Assembly (NCBI GenBank): GCA_945897655.1 | Contig: CAMDHB010000213.1 | Coordinates: forward strand, 1 to 6,428 | From: Pseudorhodobacter antarcticus | GTDB taxonomy: Bacteria; Pseudomonadota; Alphaproteobacteria; Rhodobacterales; Rhodobacteraceae | Reading direction: 5' to 3' | DNA: 6,428 nt | Shown: in pieces, positions 4,730 to 6,428 of the stretch | Position numbering within the stretch: the stretch's first letter is position 1 | How the letters are laid out: the number at the start of each line of letters is the position of its first letter | Made by a program: the position numbers and the translations under genes | The notes under the pieces: generated by a model | Databases searched by the model: none | The model's input: the letters and a program-made list of their open reading frames with translations, nothing else | Told to the model about the DNA's origin: nothing

Positions 4730-5227
4730 CTAGCTCAGACGCTTGATCGCGTCTTTCATCTTGAAGCCCTTGTCGGCAATGCCATCCCAAAGGCATTGCC
4801 CCTGCCAGGCCGCGAACAGCATCGAGGCGGCGTCCTTGTCGCCGCTCCGGCCCGCCAAGGCCCCCTCGACCCGCTGACGCCACGTCTTGGCCCGCTGACG
4901 CAAGCCTGCGTCCCGCAGGCTGGCCGCCATGACCGAGGGTGCTGGCGGGGGCGACAAAAGCTTGAGCAGGGCCTGCGGCCCCTTTTCCGCAGCGGTTGTT
5001 TGCGCAATGGCCGCCACGGTGCGAGCATCGGTCTGGTCCCAGCAATGATGCAAGGCTACGGCAATCATCGCGGGCAAGGCACCGTAACGCTGCACCAGCG
5101 AAGGCGCGGACAAGCCGGTGGACCGGGCGACCGAAGAAAAGGCAACGGACTTCTCCCCCCCCTCCGCGATCAGGCGGAGGATGGCAGAAAATACGTCAGC
5201 ATCGGGAATCGTGCGGGGGCGAGACAT
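4730..5227 (-). CDS. TetR-family transcriptional regulator
   Basis: A 165-aa regulator, short for TetR proteins (about 190-210 aa). The N-terminal helix-turn-helix is clear: helix 1 near 10-22 ends in A-E-G-G, and V-A-F-S-S-V-A-R-S-T-G-L-S-A-P-S-L-V (28-45) is followed by Q-R-Y-G, matching the usual F-x-x-V-A-x-x-x-G-V-S-x-x-x-L-Y-x-x-F layout. The C-terminal ligand or dimer domain is helical and unassigned, with W64, W116, W141 and W147 as notable aromatics, so the effector is unknown. The ATG at 5227 has no Shine-Dalgarno; a TATCAT hexamer ends 6 nt before it, suggesting a leaderless mRNA. The gene converges on the GlsB-like gene with a 2-bp gap and lies 124 bp downstream of the DUF1501 gene on the same strand. 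Targets cannot be assigned from the window. Confidence 0.85.
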   Translation of the reverse strand: MSRPRTIPDADVFSAILRLIAEGGEKSVAFSSVARSTGLSAPSLVQRYGALPAMIAVALHHCWDQTDARTVAAIAQTTAAEKGPQALLKLLSPPPAPSVMAASLRDAGLRQRAKTWRQRVEGALAGRSGDKDAASMLFAAWQGQCLWDGIADKGFKMKDAIKRLS

Positions 5228-5233
5228 GAGGAG

Positions 5234-5262
5234 ATGATACCCGAATGCAGCGCTTTCGAAAG
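5234..5262 (-). promoter_or_regulatory. Candidate promoter and operator of the TetR-family gene
   Basis: On the minus strand TATCAT (5239-5234) is a 5-of-6 match to the -10 consensus and lies 6 nt before the ATG at 5227. The -35 region is poor, but a perfect 10-bp palindrome, CTTTCGAAAG (5253-5262), sits exactly there. A short symmetric site over the -35 of a TetR-family gene suggests autorepression. The dimer site of TetR proteins is usually longer, so this may be only its core. Confidence 0.4.
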
Positions 5263-5306
5263 GGAATGATGCGGCTTTGCACCTTAATGCAGCAAATCTT
5301 GCCGCG

Positions 5307-5322
5307 AAAAGCCAAGACTTGG
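5307..5322 (-). terminator. Weak terminator candidate after the DUF1501 gene
   Basis: On the minus strand CCAA-GTC-TTGG (5322-5312) makes a 4-bp stem, followed after one C by TTTT (5310-5307). It lies about 30 nt beyond the DUF1501 stop (5352-5354). The stem is short, so readthrough into the TetR-family gene is possible. Confidence 0.25.
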
Positions 5323-5351
5323 GGCGTTGATGTTACATTTGCATCCGCACG

Positions 5352-6428
5352 TCAGAGCAACAGCCCTGGATCGGTGCCCAAATCCAGCCCGGGAAAGACA
5401 ACCTGGCTGATGGTTGCGGCCTCGACCCCATAGAGCCCGCGGAGCGCCCAGCCGGCAAAGGCACGCACGTCGCGGGTTGGCATCAGGTCGCGATCGTTCA
5501 GCAGATCGCCTTGCGCAAGGCCGGGCCAATTGGCCAAGACCCGGCCACCCTTGAGCGCGCCACCGGCGGCGATCATCAAACCGCCCGTTCCGTGGTCTGT
5601 GCCACCGGAGCCGTTTTCGCGGGCGGTGCGGCCAAATTCGGTCAAGGCCAAGACCAATGTCGTTCCCCAGTTCGGGCCGAGGCCAGCCTTGACGGCCCGA
5701 ACCAGTTCGCTGAGGGCGGCCAACTGATCGGACATGGTTTTGGTCTGGGAATTGTGTGTGTCCCAACCGCCAAGCGAAAGGCTGGCGATGCGGGAGGCCC
5801 CGTTCAATTGTTCGGCCACATAACCGCCCAGTTGGGAATGGTTTTGCTGCCCCTTGGGAAGGGCCATGCCCATTGTGTCCTGCGCGAGTTGCTGTGCTTC
5901 GGCAAAGGGTTCGGCGAACAGCGGGTCGGCGGCGTTGACGGCGGCAAGCAGGGTCTTGCCCTGCAGGGACAGCGAGCTTTCAGTGACGGGGAAGAAATGG
6001 TGGGTTTCGTTGTCGCCTTCCAGAATCAGCAGGCGTTGCTGGCCAACGGACACGGCGGTTCGGTCCCCCGCCCCGGGGATCACCGAAAGCGCCCGATTCA
6101 GCCAGCCATCGCCGGCCGACGTCAACTGGCCATCGTCGTCACCTGTGCCGTTTTCCAGCGCGTCCTGCCCGATGAAATGGCTGCGTCCCTGACGATAGGG
6201 TGTGGCCACGGCATGGGCAAAAGCCATCTCACCCGCTGACCAGAGCGGCATCATGGGGGCGGCGGCAGGATGTAGGGCAAAGAAGCCGTCCAGGTCCAGC
6301 GATGCGGCGGCGTCGCCTGCCAAGGTCGGTCGCAGGCCGGCATAGGCGCGGTCCCCAAAGGGGCGCACCACATCCAGACCATCCATCGCCCCGCGCAGCA
6401 CGACCACCACAAGGCGGTTTTCGCCAGA
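5352..6428 (-). CDS. DUF1501 family protein (N-terminus outside window)
   Basis: A DUF1501 protein, a family of alkaline-phosphatase/sulfatase-like fold whose members usually carry a twin-arginine signal and are exported; the exact reaction is unknown. The visible 358 residues run open to the window edge, where S-G-E-N-R-L-V-V-V-V-L-R-G-A-M-D-G-L begins the mature domain. The signal peptide and start therefore lie beyond 6428, and the in-frame GTG at 6410 is not the true start. Family marks are R-G-A-M-D-G-L-D near 12-19, G-G-W-D-T-H-N near 220-226, and T-E-F-G-R-T near 263-268 followed by G-T-D-H-G near 276-280. These Asp/His/Glu residues match conserved putative metal- or active-site positions of the family (recalled). 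Such genes are often next to a DUF1800 gene, which would lie upstream, outside this window. A 124-bp gap separates it from the TetR-family gene downstream on the same strand. Confidence 0.9.
   Translation of the reverse strand, partial: SGENRLVVVVLRGAMDGLDVVRPFGDRAYAGLRPTLAGDAAASLDLDGFFALHPAAAPMMPLWSAGEMAFAHAVATPYRQGRSHFIGQDALENGTGDDDGQLTSAGDGWLNRALSVIPGAGDRTAVSVGQQRLLILEGDNETHHFFPVTESSLSLQGKTLLAAVNAADPLFAEPFAEAQQLAQDTMGMALPKGQQNHSQLGGYVAEQLNGASRIASLSLGGWDTHNSQTKTMSDQLAALSELVRAVKAGLGPNWGTTLVLALTEFGRTARENGSGGTDHGTGGLMIAAGGALKGGRVLANWPGLAQGDLLNDRDLMPTRDVRAFAGWALRGLYGVEAATISQVVFPGLDLGTDPGLLL

Noticed and set aside
4382..5269. Plus-strand ORF of 295 codons across the GlsB-like and TetR-family genes
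   Set aside because: It is out of frame with a clear membrane protein and antisense to a clear HTH protein; its composition is that of a GC-rich shadow.
5245..5433. Small plus-strand ORF (62 codons) preceded by GAGGAGATG
   Set aside because: The purine-rich stretch looks like a ribosome site but is over 10 nt from the ATG, the ORF runs antisense into the DUF1501 gene, and the product is basic and featureless.

Overview
The window reads as an ordinary stretch of chromosome from a high-GC alphaproteobacterium, most likely a Rhodobacterales (roseobacter-type) species. This is inferred from GC-rich third positions, the dapF-mtaB gene pair, a GntR-type LacI regulator and tRNAs with encoded CCA. 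I found no phage, transposase, CRISPR array, toxin-antitoxin or defence genes, and no convincing undescribed multi-gene system. The noteworthy signals are in the non-coding DNA.

Layout from left to right. Positions 1-339 (+) hold the last seven codons of an upstream gene, abutted by an L-rhamnose mutarotase gene (rhaM), so this is the tail of a sugar-catabolic operon. Positions 340-471 are intergenic, with two inverted repeats and a TTAA-N7-TTAACC motif that resembles a CtrA box. A tRNA-Arg(CCT) follows on the minus strand (472-547). Next is a GntR-like LacI-family regulator (+, start probably 667, end 1701). Positions 1702-1931 are a palindrome-rich gap between convergent genes. On the minus strand, dapF (diaminopimelate epimerase) and mtaB (tRNA ms2t6A methylthiotransferase) form a pair with a 4-bp ATGA overlap. 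A tRNA-Lys(TTT) with its own promoter and a downstream hairpin is divergent from dapF (4132-4306, +). A strong promoter, with a perfect 16-bp palindrome near its predicted start point, drives a small three-helix GlsB/YeaQ-type membrane protein (4488-4727, +). This gene converges, with a 2-bp gap, on a short TetR-family regulator (4730-5227, -). The right end is a DUF1501 protein on the minus strand whose N-terminus lies beyond the window.

How the genes relate: rhaM and its upstream neighbour belong to sugar use, and the GntR-like regulator may control gluconate or related sugar genes outside the window. dapF and mtaB are co-transcribed housekeeping genes (lysine/peptidoglycan precursor and tRNA modification). 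The TetR regulator may control itself, the adjacent glsB-like gene or the DUF1501 gene, but the sequence does not settle this. Two minus-strand genes, dapF and the TetR gene, lack a visible Shine-Dalgarno and have a -10-like hexamer 6-7 nt before the ATG, which suggests leaderless mRNAs.
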